Assembly: GCA_003223215.1 (NCBI GenBank)
Contig: QHYH01000142.1
Span: 1-64,000, forward strand
Direction: 5' to 3'
Origin: Acidobacteriota bacterium
GTDB lineage: Bacteria; Acidobacteriota; Terriglobia; Acidiferrales; UBA7541
Length of the DNA stretch: 64,000 nt
The position numbers and the translations under genes are program-made. Every line of letters starts with the position of its first letter. The first letter of the stretch is position 1. Positions 10,380-18,819 of the stretch are shown piece by piece. The notes under the pieces were generated by a model. It saw only the letters and a program-made list of their open reading frames with translations. It did not search any database and had not been told where the DNA came from.

Positions 10380-11183
10380 CTAGCTCCCCGGATTTGCGCT
10401 GATCGTTTTCGAGAGCATCCAGGTGAGAAGCTCCGGTTCCGCGTAGGCCTTCTCCCAGGAGTTGTGGCCGACGCCCGGATATTCCGTGTAACGGACTTCA
10501 CCGCCAAGCGTCTTCATGGCCTCGTTCATGCGGCGCGATTCGGTCACGGGGACAACGGGATCGTCGCCGCCGTGAAAGATCCACACCGGCGTTTTGCCGA
10601 TTTTTTTGGCTGCTTCTAGGTAAGGCGAATTGTCGTCGGGCGGCTGCATACGGGCCATATCGGGCATAAGGATGCCTCCGCAAATGGGGGCGATGGCCGC
10701 GAATTTTCCCGGATACTTTCCCGCCAGATACCAGCTTCCGTAGCCGCCCATGGACAGCCCGGTGAGATAAATTCGAGTTCGATCGCCATTGAACTCTCTT
10801 TGCGCCTCGGCGAGCGCCGCCATGGCAACGTCTGCCATGGTGGACCCGGCCCACCAAACATTCTTGCGGCACTGCGGCATCACCACGATGGCCGGGAAGC
10901 GGCTGCGGTCCCGGCGAATCGCGGTGCCAACGCCGACCTCGGTTTCGATCAAGCCGTCGTCGCCGCGTTCGCCGGCCCCATGAAGGAACAAGACGACGGG
11001 CCACTTTTTCTTCTTTGTCCAATTGTCCGGAACGAAGACCTGATACTTGTACTCGGTGCCCGCGACGGTTACCGTGCGATCGAGAAAACCCGTCTCGATT
11101 TTTTTGGCTTTTGCCGGCGGAACAGCCAGGGCCATGGCGGTTAAAAGCAACAGGTACACGAGGCTTTTCCGCGAGACGCGCAC
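10380..11183 (-). CDS. Secreted alpha/beta-hydrolase (PHB depolymerase / prolyl-oligopeptidase-like esterase)
   Basis: The 267-residue protein has an N-terminal signal peptide (VYLLLLTAMALAVPPAKA). The fold landmarks are VVLFLHGAGERGDD for the oxyanion region, GLSMGGYGSW with the nucleophile Ser, FHGGDDPVVP with the acid, and GVGHNSWEKA with the catalytic His. It matches periplasmic LpqC/depolymerase-like esterases. The start is a GTG with a near-perfect GGAGGTGA upstream. It is convergent with the tricorn gene, 54 bp apart. The substrate is not determinable. Confidence 0.88.
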   Translation of the reverse strand: MRVSRKSLVYLLLLTAMALAVPPAKAKKIETGFLDRTVTVAGTEYKYQVFVPDNWTKKKKWPVVLFLHGAGERGDDGLIETEVGVGTAIRRDRSRFPAIVVMPQCRKNVWWAGSTMADVAMAALAEAQREFNGDRTRIYLTGLSMGGYGSWYLAGKYPGKFAAIAPICGGILMPDMARMQPPDDNSPYLEAAKKIGKTPVWIFHGGDDPVVPVTESRRMNEAMKTLGGEVRYTEYPGVGHNSWEKAYAEPELLTWMLSKTISANPGS

Positions 11184-11315
11184 GAGTCACCTCCAAGCGC
11201 AAAACTGTAACATGAGTTTCACGAAACGGAGCCTGCCTTTGTGCGGAAGTCGGAAGCTTGTCGCTTGGGAGAGCATTACCATTCCCGCTGTGATATTTTG
11301 AAAGTCCTTTTTCCC

Positions 11316-12242
11316 ATGCCGGAGCTTCCTGAAGTCGAAACAGTAGCGCGCGGATTGCGCCAGGCCGTCCTCGGCCGGCGCATTCTGTCGGTGGCGCTCG
11401 GAAAAACGGATTTCATCGACGATCCGGCAGCGCTCGAGGAGCACTTGCCCGGGCGCGCCATCGAGGCCATCGAGCGCTACGGGAAGTTCATGTTGTTGCG
11501 CCTGTCGGCAGTAGCTGGAGCGAACGACAATCACCGCGAAGGTGACGCCAAGCGGGCATCCTTGCTGGTGCACCTGGGAATGACCGGGCAGATGGCGCCA
11601 AGCCCGGCGGCAAAGCCTCGCGAAAAACATACGCATGTCTGCCTGCTGTTGGACGACGGCCGCGAACTCCGCTACACCGATGCGCGGCGCTTCGGGCGGA
11701 TTGCCTATTTGACGGAAGTGCCGCTCGAACAGGAATTGACCCGTTTTGGCGCCGACCCGCTGGAAATCGGCAAAGAGGAATTTGTGAAAAGAATCCGCGA
11801 GCGGCACGCGCGCATCAAGGCGCTGCTTCTGGACCAGAGCGTGCTCCGCGGCGTGGGCAACATTTACGCCGATGAAAGCCTGTGGCGGGCGAAGATTCAT
11901 CCCTCGCAGCTCGGCGCGAAGTTGACTTGCCGGCAAGCGGAAACCCTGTGGCGCGCGCTGCAAGAAATCTTGCGTAAGGCCATCGTACTGCGGGGTTCCT
12001 CCATCTCCGATTTTCTTGATGCCGAGGGCCAGCCGGGAGAATACCAGCGGCGCCATCGCGCTTACGGCCGCGAAGGAAAGAACTGCCAGCGGTGCAAAAC
12101 CGCGATTCGGCGCGGCATTGTGGCGGGGCGAAGCAGTTACTTTTGTCCGAGCTGCCAGCGGGCGCCGCGTGGATTTACGGTTTTGCCGTTGCCGCCGCGA
12201 ACCGCCCGCGTGCGCTCGCCGAAGCCGCGGCGCGCGAGCTAA
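11316..12242 (+). CDS. mutM: Formamidopyrimidine-DNA glycosylase
   Basis: This is a bifunctional DNA glycosylase/AP lyase that removes 8-oxoguanine and formamidopyrimidines. The mature N-terminus [13 protein letters not shown] supplies the catalytic Pro1 and Glu2 (after Met removal). The helix-two-turn-helix region has [18 protein letters not shown], and the C-terminal zinc finger is CQRC with its partner CPSC. At 308 residues it is longer than the usual 270 because of an insertion near residue 72 and a basic C-terminal tail after the finger. It is five bases upstream of dtd and shares a likely operon with two more nucleic-acid-maintenance genes. Confidence 0.96.
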   Translation: MPELPEVETVARGLRQAVLGRRILSVALGKTDFIDDPAALEEHLPGRAIEAIERYGKFMLLRLSAVAGANDNHREGDAKRASLLVHLGMTGQMAPSPAAKPREKHTHVCLLLDDGRELRYTDARRFGRIAYLTEVPLEQELTRFGADPLEIGKEEFVKRIRERHARIKALLLDQSVLRGVGNIYADESLWRAKIHPSQLGAKLTCRQAETLWRALQEILRKAIVLRGSSISDFLDAEGQPGEYQRRHRAYGREGKNCQRCKTAIRRGIVAGRSSYFCPSCQRAPRGFTVLPLPPRTARVRSPKPRRAS

Positions 12243-12247
12243 CCTGT

Positions 12248-12697
12248 ATGCGCGCCGTTCTCCAGCGAGTCAGCCGGGCGAAGGTCACCGTGGGGGGGCG
12301 CATCACCGGCGAGATTGGCCCGGGGCTGATGATTTTGCTCGGTGTCGGCCGCAGCGACAGTTCGGCGGTGGTCGGGCGAATGGCGGAACGATGCGCGAAC
12401 CTGCGCATTTTTGAAGACGATCAGGGCAAAATGAACCGCTCGCTGCTGGACGTGAAAGGCAGCGCCCTCGCCGTCTCGCAATTCACGCTGTACGGCGACG
12501 CGCGCGGGCAGCGGCGGCCGAGCTTCATCACCGCGGCGCCTCCGGAACTTGCAAGAGCGCTCTATGATGAATTTTGCGAGGCGCTCCGCCAATTGGGTGT
12601 TAGCGTCGCCACGGGAATTTTTCAGTCCATGATGTCCGTGGAGCTGGTCAATGAAGGTCCGGTCACAATCCTCCTCGATTCGGACAATACCTTCTGA
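12248..12697 (+). CDS. dtd: D-aminoacyl-tRNA deacylase
   Basis: The protein of 149 residues hydrolyses D-amino acids wrongly attached to tRNA. It begins [15 protein letters not shown] and has the DTD active-site motifs [17 protein letters not shown] and, near the C-terminus, the Gly-Pro motif [11 protein letters not shown]. It is full-length for the family. The gene starts five bases after mutM, with its end overlapped by the next gene, so the four genes from mutM to the GNAT protein look like one transcript. Confidence 0.96.
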   Translation: MRAVLQRVSRAKVTVGGRITGEIGPGLMILLGVGRSDSSAVVGRMAERCANLRIFEDDQGKMNRSLLDVKGSALAVSQFTLYGDARGQRRPSFITAAPPELARALYDEFCEALRQLGVSVATGIFQSMMSVELVNEGPVTILLDSDNTF

Positions 12698-13427
12698 GGG
12701 TTCGCTGGCAGAGCGGAAAAAGGGCGGCGGCTGGACTTGTGCGAGAGCGCTCGAGGAATTGCGGGCTCTCGGCGAGCGGCGAAATGTGGACGGCATGGCG
12801 CGCTTCGGAATCCGCGCGAAAGTCGTCTACGGCGTGGCGAAGCCAAAAATGGATGAACTGGCCCGCCGCATCGGGAAAGATCATCAACTGGCGCTCGAAT
12901 TGTGGGCCAGCGGCGTCCATGATGCGCGGATTCTGGCGGGTATGATCGATCTGCCGCGGGAGGTTTCCTCGGAGCAAATGGAAAGATGGGTGCGCGATTT
13001 CGATAATTGGGACGTTTGCGACGGCACGTGTTGCCATCTCTTCGTGTTCGCTGCTCCGGCATGGAGGAAAGCGATGGCCTGGAGCCGGTGCGGCCCAGAG
13101 TTCATCAAGCGGGCGGGGTTTGCACTGATGGCTTACCTGGCGTATCGGGACAAGCAGGCGGCCGACGCGCAGTTTCGGAGAGTGTTGCCGTTGATCGAGC
13201 GAGAGGCGTACGATGACCGCAATTTCGTGAGAAAGGCCGTCAACTGGGCCTTGCGGAACATCGGTAAAAGGAATTTGCGATTGAACCGCGAAGCCACCCG
13301 CACAGCCGCAAGGATTCGCCGGCAAGACTCGCCCTCCGCCCGGTGGATTGCGGCGAACGCGCTCCGCGAACTTAAAAGTGCGGCCGTGCAGGCGCGATTG
13401 CGGCGAAGGGCAAGCGCAGGCCAATGA
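12651..13427 (+). CDS. DNA alkylation repair protein (AlkD-like HEAT-repeat)
   Basis: The family is PF08713, whose members flip out or excise alkylated bases using a HEAT-repeat scaffold. Recognisable segments are [22 protein letters not shown], where AlkD-like proteins have the G-V-P/K region, [16 protein letters not shown], and [17 protein letters not shown]. The family's usual DxxD/WD aspartate is present in NWDVCDG. ATG 12651 overlaps dtd by 47 bp and has GGAG upstream, so translational coupling is possible; a later start near 12795 would still keep the domain. It likely works with mutM against damaged bases. Confidence 0.88.
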   Translation: MKVRSQSSSIRTIPSEGSLAERKKGGGWTCARALEELRALGERRNVDGMARFGIRAKVVYGVAKPKMDELARRIGKDHQLALELWASGVHDARILAGMIDLPREVSSEQMERWVRDFDNWDVCDGTCCHLFVFAAPAWRKAMAWSRCGPEFIKRAGFALMAYLAYRDKQAADAQFRRVLPLIEREAYDDRNFVRKAVNWALRNIGKRNLRLNREATRTAARIRRQDSPSARWIAANALRELKSAAVQARLRRRASAGQ

Positions 13428-13879
13428 CAGCGAATGGAAAAGGCCCAGAACTGAAAATTCGCCGCGCGAAGAGCGCGGACGCGCCGCGGCTGGCAGAACT
13501 CGCGACCGAGCTTGGCTATCCATCTACATCCGCCGAGCTCCGCCAGAGGCTGCGGCGGATCAGCCCCGCCACGCAAAATGCGGTGTTCGTTGCGGAAGCA
13601 AAAGACTCCGGAGTTGTCGGCTGGCTGCATGTGAGCAAACAGGCGCTCCTCGAGAGCGACATGCGTGCGGAGGTGAACGGGCTGGTCGTAAAGGAGGGAC
13701 ACCGCAGCCTTGGCGCGGGCGCACGGCTGCTGGGAGCCGCCGAGGATTGGGCCCGCAAACACGGATGCAAGAGCATGTCGGTCCGTTCAAACGTGATCCG
13801 CGAGCGCGCCCACAAGTTCTACGAACGCAACGGCTACGAGCACTACAAAACGCAAAAATCCTTCCGCAAGCCGCTCTAG
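13424..13879 (+). CDS. GNAT-family N-acetyltransferase
   Basis: The 151-residue Acetyltransf_1 protein has the acetyl-CoA-binding region NGLVVKEGHRSLGAGARLL and the C-terminal FYERNGYEHYKTQKSF. Its ATG overlaps the preceding stop as ATGA, which indicates translational coupling to the AlkD-like gene. The substrate is unknown; it could acetylate a small molecule or a protein terminus. Confidence 0.88.
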   Translation: MTANGKGPELKIRRAKSADAPRLAELATELGYPSTSAELRQRLRRISPATQNAVFVAEAKDSGVVGWLHVSKQALLESDMRAEVNGLVVKEGHRSLGAGARLLGAAEDWARKHGCKSMSVRSNVIRERAHKFYERNGYEHYKTQKSFRKPL

Positions 13880-14041
13880 ATTGCGGCCCAGTCTGTCGTT
13901 CTGGGGTTCACAAACTCCTACGGAGACATCCTTTTACGCGCGACGTTGCGGTTTGGCGGAAGCATGCCTGGTCGAGAAGAATGCCGCCCGCACGGCTAGG
14001 ATTCCTGTTTTGAAAGCAGCGGGCGAGTTTTAATCAATATT

Positions 14042-14060
14042 TATATCGTACTACGATATA
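14042..14060. promoter_or_regulatory. Perfect 19-bp palindrome, probable MarR operator
   Basis: TATATCGTA-C-TACGATATA is a perfect 9-1-9 inverted repeat ending 8 bp before the start codon of the MarR-type regulator. It is AT-rich in an otherwise GC-rich region and has the size expected for a winged-helix dimer. Repression of its own operon, including the two ClC genes, is the simplest reading. Confidence 0.75.
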
Positions 14061-14068
14061 CTAAGAGC

Positions 14069-14551
14069 ATGGCAAAGGGGCTGTCTACCGCCGAGTACCA
14101 GGCCCTCGCGGAACTGCGCTACCGCATTCGCAAATTCTTGCGCGAAGGAGACACGGTGGCGAGCGAGACCGGGCTCGAACCCCAGCAGTATCTGCTTCTG
14201 CTGATGATTCGCGGAATTCCCAACCGACAGGAGGCCACCGTCAGCAACCTGGCGGAGCGGCTCGTGCTGAAGCACCACAGCGTCGTGGAACTGATTGACC
14301 GCATGGAAATTCACGGATACGTGCGGCGCAGCCGCAGCCGCGAGGATCGCCGGAGTGTTCTGGTGTCGCTGCTGCCGCGCGGAGCGAAATTGCTCGATCA
14401 GGTGGCGCAGCACCGCGTCGGCGAATTACGCGCGTCCGGGGCGGCACTGGCCAACGCGATCGCGGCGCTTTTGAAAAACAGCCATGCGCTTCACGGAAGA
14501 AAGATTCGAAGCATTCCTCCCAAGAAAGGATTGGAAAAGAGGCGTGGATAA
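14069..14551 (+). CDS. MarR-family transcriptional regulator
   Basis: The 160-residue regulator has a MarR winged helix. The recognition-helix region is ATVSNLAERLVLKHHSVVELIDRM, followed by the wing VRRSRSREDRRSVLVSLLPRG with the family's typical D-R-R wing motif. Flanking helices form the dimer. Its start lies just after the palindrome at 14042-14060, suggesting autoregulation. Its 3' end overlaps the first ClC gene, so it most likely controls chloride or halide transport. The ligand is unknown. Confidence 0.9.
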   Translation: MAKGLSTAEYQALAELRYRIRKFLREGDTVASETGLEPQQYLLLLMIRGIPNRQEATVSNLAERLVLKHHSVVELIDRMEIHGYVRRSRSREDRRSVLVSLLPRGAKLLDQVAQHRVGELRASGAALANAIAALLKNSHALHGRKIRSIPPKKGLEKRRG

Positions 14552-16430
14552 GGTTCAGAAGAAGGTTTCTTGGGACGACCCCGAATACGTCGAAACCGAG
14601 GCTCGCCATCGGGAAGAGCTGGGAGATTTTTCCACCACGCTTCGCGTGCTGCCGATCTCCGCGCTGGCCGTCGGCATCGGCGTCCTTTGCGCCTATGTGG
14701 CACTGGCGCTTCTGCGTTTAATCGGACTCTTCACCAACTTGTTTTACTACGGTCATTGGGGTGGTGCGCTCGTTTCACCAGCGGGAAATCATCTCGGATG
14801 GTACGCCGTTCTCGTTCCTGTTGGGGGCGGACTGATCGTCGGGCTCATGGCGCGATACGGCTCGGAACGCATCCGCGGCCACGGCATCCCGGAAGCCATT
14901 GAAGCGATTTTGATCAATGGCAGCCGCGTGGAGCCGAAGGTCGCCTTCCTCAAACCCGTTGCTTCGGCCATTGCCATCGGATCGGGCGGGCCGTTCGGCG
15001 CCGAAGGCCCGATCATCATGACCGGCGGCGCGTTTGGATCGATGATCGCGCAGCTCTTTCATTTGACCAACGCGGAGCGCAAGACGCTGCTCGTGGCTGG
15101 GGCCGCAGGTGGAATGTCGGCAACGTTTGCCGCGCCGGTGGCATCGGTGCTGCTTGCCGTCGAACTCCTGCTGTTTGAATGGAAGCCCCGCAGCCTGGTT
15201 CCCGTGGCCTTGGCCAGCGTCGTGGCGGACGTGATGCGCCGCTATATTTTGGGATTCGGTCCAATGTTTCCCGTGCCCAGGCATCCTCTGCACATCGGCC
15301 CCCTAAGTTTGCTGGGCTGCGCGCTCGCCGGTTTGCTGGCTGGTTGTCTTTCCGCGCTCCTCACTCTCTCGATCTACAAGGTGGAAGACCGGTTTCAGAA
15401 ATTGTCGATTCATTGGATGTGGTGGCCGCTCGTCGGCGGGCTGGCTGTTGGTTTGGGAGGCATGATTTTCCCGCAAGCGCTTGGCGTCGGCTACGACACG
15501 ATTGCCACGCTGCTCCAAGGCGCGGTGACCACCAAAGTGATCCTCGGCGTGCTCTTGGTGAAATGGTTTATCTGGGCGGTGTCGCTCGGCTCCGGCACTT
15601 CGGGCGGAGTACTGGCGCCGTTGCTGATGATGGGCGGGGCGCTCGGCGGACTCGAAGCGATGTTCCTGCCCCACGAGGGCGCGGGCTTCTGGCCGCTGGT
15701 CAGCATGGGTGCCACACTGGGTGGCACGATGCGCGCGCCATTTACAAGCATCATTTTTGCGTTCGAGCTTACGCAAGACTCAAGTATCCTTCTCCCGTTG
15801 TTGATCGCAAGCGTGGTTTCGCATACCTTCACGGTATTGACGCTGAAGCGCTCGATCCTGACCGAAAAAGTGGCGCGGCGCGGTTATCATTTGAGCTCGG
15901 AATACGCGGTGGATCCGCTGGAAATCCTGTTCGCCCGCGATGTGATGCGCACGAAGGTGGCGGTGCTGCCGGCCTCGAGCAGCCTGTCGGAATTCCAGAA
16001 AGCTCTGACGGACCACCGGCAAAGCCAGCGGCTTCTGCCTGTCGTGGACGGCGACGGGGTTCTCGTCGGAGTCGTGACGCGCGGCGACATTTATAAACTC
16101 TTCGACCAAGGCGACGAGTCGCTGCTGCGCCGGCCTCTTCGTGACGCGGTCCACCGGAAAACCGTGGAAGCGTACCCGGATGAGCCGTTGCGCTCGGTCG
16201 TCTATCGAATGGCGGAAAAACGGATAACGCGCATGCCGGTGGTCGACGCCGATACTCGGAAATTTCTTGGCCTGATCGCGCTCGACGATTTGTTAAAGGC
16301 TCGCGCGCGCCATTTGGAGGAGGAGAAGCGGCGAGAGCAAGTCTTGAGCCTGCGGGTTTTCCTGCCCGGAGGCGGAGGCCAGGAGGAGACCGAAACGCAG
16401 GATCAGGCGGAAACGCGCGCGGCGTCGTGA
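14484..16430 (+). CDS. ClC-type chloride channel/transporter with tandem CBS domains
   Basis: The 648-residue membrane protein has about ten hydrophobic helices and the ClC pore motifs GHGIPE, GAEGP (with the gating Glu that couples H+ exchange) and GTSGGVLAP. The C-terminal 150 residues hold two CBS domains (DVMRTKVAVLP and HRKTVEAYPDEPLRSVV), which bind nucleotides in this family. An ATG at 14484 overlaps marR by 68 bp; GTG 14544 would reduce the overlap to 8 bp and is an alternative start. With the gating Glu present it is probably a Cl-/H+ antiporter. It is co-transcribed with a second ClC. Confidence 0.93.
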   Translation: MRFTEERFEAFLPRKDWKRGVDKVQKKVSWDDPEYVETEARHREELGDFSTTLRVLPISALAVGIGVLCAYVALALLRLIGLFTNLFYYGHWGGALVSPAGNHLGWYAVLVPVGGGLIVGLMARYGSERIRGHGIPEAIEAILINGSRVEPKVAFLKPVASAIAIGSGGPFGAEGPIIMTGGAFGSMIAQLFHLTNAERKTLLVAGAAGGMSATFAAPVASVLLAVELLLFEWKPRSLVPVALASVVADVMRRYILGFGPMFPVPRHPLHIGPLSLLGCALAGLLAGCLSALLTLSIYKVEDRFQKLSIHWMWWPLVGGLAVGLGGMIFPQALGVGYDTIATLLQGAVTTKVILGVLLVKWFIWAVSLGSGTSGGVLAPLLMMGGALGGLEAMFLPHEGAGFWPLVSMGATLGGTMRAPFTSIIFAFELTQDSSILLPLLIASVVSHTFTVLTLKRSILTEKVARRGYHLSSEYAVDPLEILFARDVMRTKVAVLPASSSLSEFQKALTDHRQSQRLLPVVDGDGVLVGVVTRGDIYKLFDQGDESLLRRPLRDAVHRKTVEAYPDEPLRSVVYRMAEKRITRMPVVDADTRKFLGLIALDDLLKARARHLEEEKRREQVLSLRVFLPGGGGQEETETQDQAETRAAS

Positions 16431-18238
16431 AATTGCCGAAACTCTGTTTTTTCATCCCAGACCTCGCGACAAAAACAAAAGCCATGAGCGCAAGTCGACC
16501 AGCCTCCAAAAGCCGGTGGGGCGTTTCGTCGCCACAATGGGCGGCCATCCTGCGGGACCGCGAAGGGCAAGTGTTCCTGGTTTCGACACTGGTGATTGGC
16601 GCACTGGTGGGCCTGGCGGTCGTGGCGTTCATTTTGTTGACGGAACGCTTTGGCAACAAGTTGTACCCCGCGGCGGGAATGGGGCTGCGCCGGCTGCTGG
16701 TGCCGGTGGGCGGCTCGCTGGGGATGGGCTATTTGTTGTACCGCTACTTTCCGGATGCGCGCGGCAGCGGCGTGCCCCAGACAAAAGCGGCTTTGTACGC
16801 GCGCGAAGGGAATATTTCGTTCGGAACGGTCATCGGAAAATTCTTTTGCACTTCGGCCACGCTTGCCAGCGGTATTCCCCTCGGGCGCGAGGGCCCGGCG
16901 GCGCAAGTGGGCGCGGGAATTGCCTCGGTGCTCGGAAGGTGGCTCGGGCTTCGTACCGAGAAAGTGAAAGCGCTGCTGCCCGTGGGCGCAACAGCGGCGA
17001 TTGCGGCCGCGTTCAACACACCGCTCGCGGCCGTGCTGTTTTCGCTGGAAGAGGTAGTGGGCGATTTGCACGCGCCGGTATTGGGGTCGGTGGTGCTGGC
17101 TTCGGCGACTTCGTGGGCGATGTTGCGGTTGCTGCTCGGAAATAATCCGCTGTTCCACGTACCGCAATATCAATTGGTGAATCCGGCGGAATTCGGGATT
17201 TACGCGGTGCTGGGAGTGGCAGGCGGATTGGTTTCGGTAGCGTTCACGAAGTTGTTGTTGGGGATGCGCGCACGGTTTTTGAAGTTTCCGAGGAAGACGC
17301 TTTGGTTTCAGCCCGTGGCGGGCGGGGTAGTGGTAGGAACCATGGGCTGGTTCGTGCCGCAGTTGCTGGGCGTGGGCTATGACCATGTCGGCGAGGCGCT
17401 GAACGGCGCAATGGCTCTGAAGCTGATGGCCCTGTTGCTGGTGCTGAAACTGGTGGCGGTGGCTGTGAGCTACGCGTCGGGGAACGCCGGAGGAATTTTC
17501 GGGCCGAGCCTGTTTCTTGGCGCAATGCTCGGCGGGGTGGTGGGCAACGTTGCGAATCACTTCTTCCCCCATACTGTGGGAACCCCGGCCGCCTATGCGC
17601 TGGTGGGAATGGGCACGGCGTTTGCGGGGATCGTGCGCGCGCCCATGACCTCGGTGCTGATGATTTTCGAGATTACGCGGGACTACGCGGTGATTGTGCC
17701 GCTGATGATTTCCAACCTGGTGAGCTTTTTCATTTCCTCCAAACTGCAGCCGAAAGCAATTTATGACGAACTGGCTTATCAAGACGGCATTCACCTGCCA
17801 AGGGCGGAGTCCCGGCAGCAGGAAATGCAGCGGCAGGTGCAGCACGCGATGCGCGAAGCCACGGAAGTTTTTCAGGTCGACACGACCGTCGAGGAAGCCT
17901 TGGAAAGAGCGAGATTCAGCGGATTTAGAGCGTGGCCGGTCTCGGACCGTAACGGCGTAATCGGGGTCGTAAGCCTCGCACGCTTGCGACAATGGGCCGG
18001 GGAAGGCTCGGCGGGCAAAGCCTTGCGTGAGCTTGTGGGCGCGGACGGTTTTCCTCACGTGCATATTGATCATCCGCTGCATATGGCTTTGGATCGTATG
18101 GGAGCGAGCCAACTGGACCTGCTGCCGGTAGTGAGCCGGGCCAATGTGCACCAACTGAGAGGGGTGGTGACGCTCGAAGACATCCTGGCGCAGTATGGCG
18201 TCGCTCGGGCGGCGGAGAGTCTGCCAAAGGGCAGATGA
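16427..18238 (+). CDS. Second ClC-type chloride transporter with CBS region
   Basis: This 603-residue paralogue begins with GTG overlapping the previous stop (GTGA); a later ATG at 16484 is possible. ClC signatures are GSGVPQTK, GREGPAAQ with the gating Glu, and NAGGIFGPSLF. C-terminal residues 470-595 form a CBS pair (FQVDTTVEEALERARFSGF and HIDHPLHMALDRMGASQLD). It is clearly diverged from its neighbour, so the pair is an old duplication or two separate acquisitions, perhaps different subunits or tuned to different ions. Confidence 0.93.
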   Translation: MKLPKLCFFIPDLATKTKAMSASRPASKSRWGVSSPQWAAILRDREGQVFLVSTLVIGALVGLAVVAFILLTERFGNKLYPAAGMGLRRLLVPVGGSLGMGYLLYRYFPDARGSGVPQTKAALYAREGNISFGTVIGKFFCTSATLASGIPLGREGPAAQVGAGIASVLGRWLGLRTEKVKALLPVGATAAIAAAFNTPLAAVLFSLEEVVGDLHAPVLGSVVLASATSWAMLRLLLGNNPLFHVPQYQLVNPAEFGIYAVLGVAGGLVSVAFTKLLLGMRARFLKFPRKTLWFQPVAGGVVVGTMGWFVPQLLGVGYDHVGEALNGAMALKLMALLLVLKLVAVAVSYASGNAGGIFGPSLFLGAMLGGVVGNVANHFFPHTVGTPAAYALVGMGTAFAGIVRAPMTSVLMIFEITRDYAVIVPLMISNLVSFFISSKLQPKAIYDELAYQDGIHLPRAESRQQEMQRQVQHAMREATEVFQVDTTVEEALERARFSGFRAWPVSDRNGVIGVVSLARLRQWAGEGSAGKALRELVGADGFPHVHIDHPLHMALDRMGASQLDLLPVVSRANVHQLRGVVTLEDILAQYGVARAAESLPKGR

Positions 18239-18346
18239 CTAAGCCAATCCCCGGGCTGTGGCGCTCTTTCCGTTGCGAGCGCGAGCGGAAAGCCGCGACG
18301 CGGTTGGGACTGTTAAACTGTTCCATCGCGGAGCGGGAGAATAGCG

Positions 18347-18737
18347 ATGGACGAGCAAGAGTTTGATGCGTTGTTCCAGCAGCCCTTTGGAAGGGAAGAC
18401 TTTCAGAGGGCGGAAGCTGGACTGGGCCGCTGCGGGACACTCGCCGCCGCGCTTTTCGGTAGAACGCCCGAGGACCTGTGCCGTCAGCTGGTTGCTTTCC
18501 CATCCGGAAATCCCTTCGGGCTTTACCTTGGCGGATTTCCGGGACCTCGAACGGCACGCGCAGACGATTTCAGGCTTGGTTTTAAGCGGTTCGAGCAACC
18601 CACGTTTGGTGTGGCTGTCTCCATGGTTGACGCAGTTCGCGTCGGCCACCATCACGGTTGATGGGCAAGGTTACACGGTATGGGAAGCGCGTTCGGAGAT
18701 TGTTCGCCGTGCGATTGAATATTTGGAAAGGCGCTGA
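18347..18737 (+). pseudogene. Small unknown gene split by a frameshift
   Basis: ATG 18347 follows GGGAGA at good spacing and reads MDEQEFDALFQQPFG and onward. That frame runs to 18661 but loses protein-like character after about 18500. The frame ending at 18737 takes over with TLADFRDLERHAQTISGL and ends WEARSEIVRRAIEYLERR. The simplest reading is one gene of about 128 codons with a +1 (or -2) shift near 18480-18510, either real or a sequence error. I do not recognise the family. Confidence 0.45.
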
Positions 18738-18742
18738 GGACG

Positions 18743-18767
18743 GCGGCCCGCCTTAGAAGGCGGCCGC
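18743..18767. terminator. Strong GC-rich hairpin between convergent genes
   Basis: CGCCTT/AAGGCG (18749-18762, loop AG) is extended by GCGGC/GCCGC with one bulged C. It lies between the frameshifted gene and the convergent hydrolase. There is no T-run on either side, so it may act as an mRNA-end stabiliser instead of a true intrinsic terminator. Confidence 0.4.
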
Positions 18768-18819
18768 ACCAACTGCGCTCCAGGCGTGCGGCCAGTGCTT
18801 TATGAATGTGACGTGACCA

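Noticed and set aside
16403-18154. Minus-strand open frame of 583 codons opposite the second ClC gene
   Set aside because: Composition (His, Gln, Arg) and overlap with an obvious membrane protein show that it is an antisense artefact.
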